Positions 62,382 to 64,000 of a DNA stretch of 64,000 nucleotides are shown one piece after another. The stretch lies in assembly GCF_028389875.1 (NCBI RefSeq), contig NC_084663.1:214916876-214980875 (forward strand). The letters run 5' to 3'. This DNA is from Rhea pennata. Its lineage: Eukaryota > Chordata > Aves > Rheiformes > Rheidae. How positions within the stretch are numbered: position 1 is the stretch's first letter; every line of letters starts with the position of its first letter. A program made the translations under genes and the position numbers. The notes beneath the pieces are model-generated. The model was not told the DNA's origin, did not search any database, and saw nothing but the letters and a program-made list of their open reading frames with translations.

Positions 62382-63824
62382 TCAGAAGGGGGCTTCCCGC
62401 GAGCCGCGGGCGGCCGTGAGGGCCCGTTTCAGCTGCTCGTAGGTCACGAACATCACCACGTTCCAGGAGCCCAGGCGCAGGAAGGCGGGCGTGAACCTGC
62501 GCCAGAGCAGCCGGGCGGGCGGTCGGCAGCCGCCGGGCCGCGGGCGCCGGCTTTCCCGAGCCGTCTCCGAGACGGCGGCTCCACCCCGGAGGCGGCTTCG
62601 GCTCGGAGGAGGGCGGCACAGGGCCAAGCCCCGACTCACCCCTTGTAGAAAGCCTGCGGGCCCTCCCCTGCGAGCGTGGCGAGGGCGCAGCGCGCGGCGC
62701 TGCCGTACTGCCCGGGCACGGAGTTCATGTAGCGCGTCTTCACCACGTCCACGGGCGAGGCGACGAGCGTGGCGCAGAAGCCGGCCCCGAAGGCGGCGGC
62801 GAAGTGGCACGGGAGGTGATCTGCCGAGCGGAGGCCAGTGGGGAGCGGGGGCCGGCGGGGGGCCGCGGACGCCCGCGTTGCGGTGGCGGGCGGCTCCGCC
62901 ACGGCGGTTAACGCCGCTCCGCCGGGGCGGGACGGACTCACCCGTCATCAGGCGGGACTCGAGCAGCGCGTCCTTGAGGACGTCGTAGGTGACCAGCTCG
63001 GCGCAGTTCACGATGGCGTTGCGGGCGATGTTGGGGGACGTTCCTGCAGGAGGGGAAGGGAGCGCTCAGGGCGGCGGCGGCGGGGCGGCCCCGGCTGCGC
63101 CCTCGGGCGCCCGCGCTCACCCTTCCACAGCCCGCGCACTCCCTCCTCCTTGGCGATGGTCCTGTAGGCGTCCACGGTGCCCTGGTAGCGGCGGGCGCCC
63201 TCCGCGCGCGCCCGCGCTTGGAAGCGCACCTTCACCACGTCCGTGGGCTGGGCGAGGGCGACGGCCAGCGCGCCCGTGGTGCAGCCGGCGAGCAGCCGGC
63301 TCCCCAGCCCGGCGCCTGGAGAGCGGCCAAGGGAAATCAGAGAAACCGGAGCGAATCCTGCCCCGAGGGGGCCGCCGGCGGCGCCCGCGACTTACGCTCG
63401 GGCGCTTTGGCGTAGAACTGCTTCACGGAGTCGTAGAGGCCGATGCGGACGGAGGCGAAGCTCACCTGGCGCTGGAGCCCCGCCACCAGCCCGCTGTAGA
63501 GGCTCCGGGCGCCCTCCGTCCTCACCATGGTGGCGATGGTGCCGAAGACGCCCCTGTAGCGGGCGCCCGCCGCGCCGCCCGCCGCCTTCGCCTCCCCCTG
63601 GATCTGGGCAGCACGGAGGAGGAGGAGGAGGAGGAGACGAAGGCTTGAGGCGGCTCCTGGAGCGACGGCGAGCAAAGCCGCGGCGGCGCCCGCCTCACCT
63701 GCAGCCGCACTTTGGCTGTGTCCAGGGGGAAGGTGACGAGGTCGGCGAAGCAGGCGGCCGCGCCGGCCCCCACGAACCTCACGGCGGCCGTCGGCGGCAC
63801 CTCGCTGGGCCCCAAGCCCACCAT
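62382..63824 (-). CDS. UCP2: UCP2-like mitochondrial uncoupling protein (SLC25 carrier)
   Basis: Six minus-strand coding exons give 308 residues (human UCP2 309, UCP3 312): 63,699-63,824; 63,396-63,603; 63,121-63,315; 62,942-63,043; 62,640-62,820; 62,382-62,496. Introns are GT-AG and only 77-143 bp. The three SLC25 signatures are [10 protein letters not shown] (33-42), [10 protein letters not shown] (from 135) and [10 protein letters not shown] (from 233), so the three-repeat, six-helix inner-membrane carrier is complete. It starts [12 protein letters not shown] and ends REAPF. UCP2-type features: [44 protein letters not shown] and the REAPF end (UCP3 has KQVYTPKG, GTLPN and RESPF). UCP3-type features: [19 protein letters not shown] and EGVRGLWKG. 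Position next to DNAJB13 is the UCP2 slot of human. A 3' splice site (CTCGTCTAG, exon from 63,857) suggests untranslated upstream exons. Family certain, paralogue probable. Confidence 0.88.
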
Positions 63825-63857
63825 GGCGCCGGGATCACGCGCCGGACGGCGGGAAGC

Positions 63858-64000
63858 CTAGACGAGCCGGGCAGCACAGCGCTGAGGGGGCCGCGGAGCC
63901 CGCTCCGCCGGGGCTCCCCCTGCTCCCTGCCCCGCGCCCCGGCACCGCCGCTCTGCCCGCGCCGACCGGGCACCGGCCCCCCGCCCCGGGCGCGCTGGTT
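63858..64000. other. GC-rich DNA upstream of the UCP2 coding start
   Basis: Very GC-rich sequence up to the window edge, probably the intron or 5' region of the UCP2-like gene on the minus strand. No untranslated exon or promoter element could be fixed, and no other gene is recognised. Confidence 0.5.

Overview
The window looks like bird genomic DNA. Spliced vertebrate genes with GT-AG introns sit among CR1-type LINE fragments, including one bearing the reversed 3' signature of CR1. A tRNA-Ile-headed, CR1-tailed SINE like those described in zebra finch is also present, other interspersed repeats are few, and introns are small. Gene order and orientation match the vertebrate block known from human 11q13.4: RAB6A(-), MRPL48(+), COA4(-), PAAF1(+), DNAJB13(+), UCP2(-). 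No prokaryotic, phage or CRISPR features are seen, and I recognise no retrovirus-like element.

Layout. 1-23,755 is AT-rich DNA that I read as the large first intron of RAB6A on the minus strand. It holds two CR1 copies in opposite orientations at 2.35-5.06 kb, two possible ancient SINE relics and no recognisable exon. RAB6A coding exon 1 is at 23,756-23,825 under a CpG-rich promoter. 24.3-29.2 kb is intergenic and includes an isolated promoter-like CpG block with a triplicated YY1-like motif (27.75-28.0 kb). MRPL48 occupies 29,204-37,303 with eight coding exons and a 34-bp minisatellite just after exon 1. COA4 has its whole coding sequence in one exon at 39,752-40,027. Its upstream side (40.1-43.4 kb) is a 3.3-kb field of C-rich minisatellites interrupted by the SINE. 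A shared promoter near 43.5 kb separates COA4 from PAAF1 (12 coding exons, 43,661-56,525), and PAAF1 intron 2 is a G-rich 42-bp minisatellite. DNAJB13 (eight exons, 57,434-61,361) follows, with three X-box-like repeats just upstream of its start. A very compact UCP2-like gene (six coding exons within 1.44 kb) converges on it.

All exon joins were worked out by hand from reading frame, splice dinucleotides and recalled human proteins. The resulting lengths are 212 residues for MRPL48, 91 for COA4, 392 for PAAF1, 316 for DNAJB13 and 308 for the UCP, equal or close to the human proteins. Untranslated exons and transcription starts were not resolved.

Functionally, MRPL48 (mitoribosome), COA4 (cytochrome oxidase assembly) and the UCP (inner-membrane carrier) are mitochondrial. 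PAAF1 acts on the proteasome, DNAJB13 in cilia and sperm flagella, and RAB6A at the Golgi. The grouping is a conserved synteny block, not an operon. The points most worth a second look are the UCP2-like paralogue in a bird, the paired GC-skewed minisatellites flanking the COA4/PAAF1 promoter, the X-box triplet at DNAJB13, and the tRNA-Ile/CR1 SINE.
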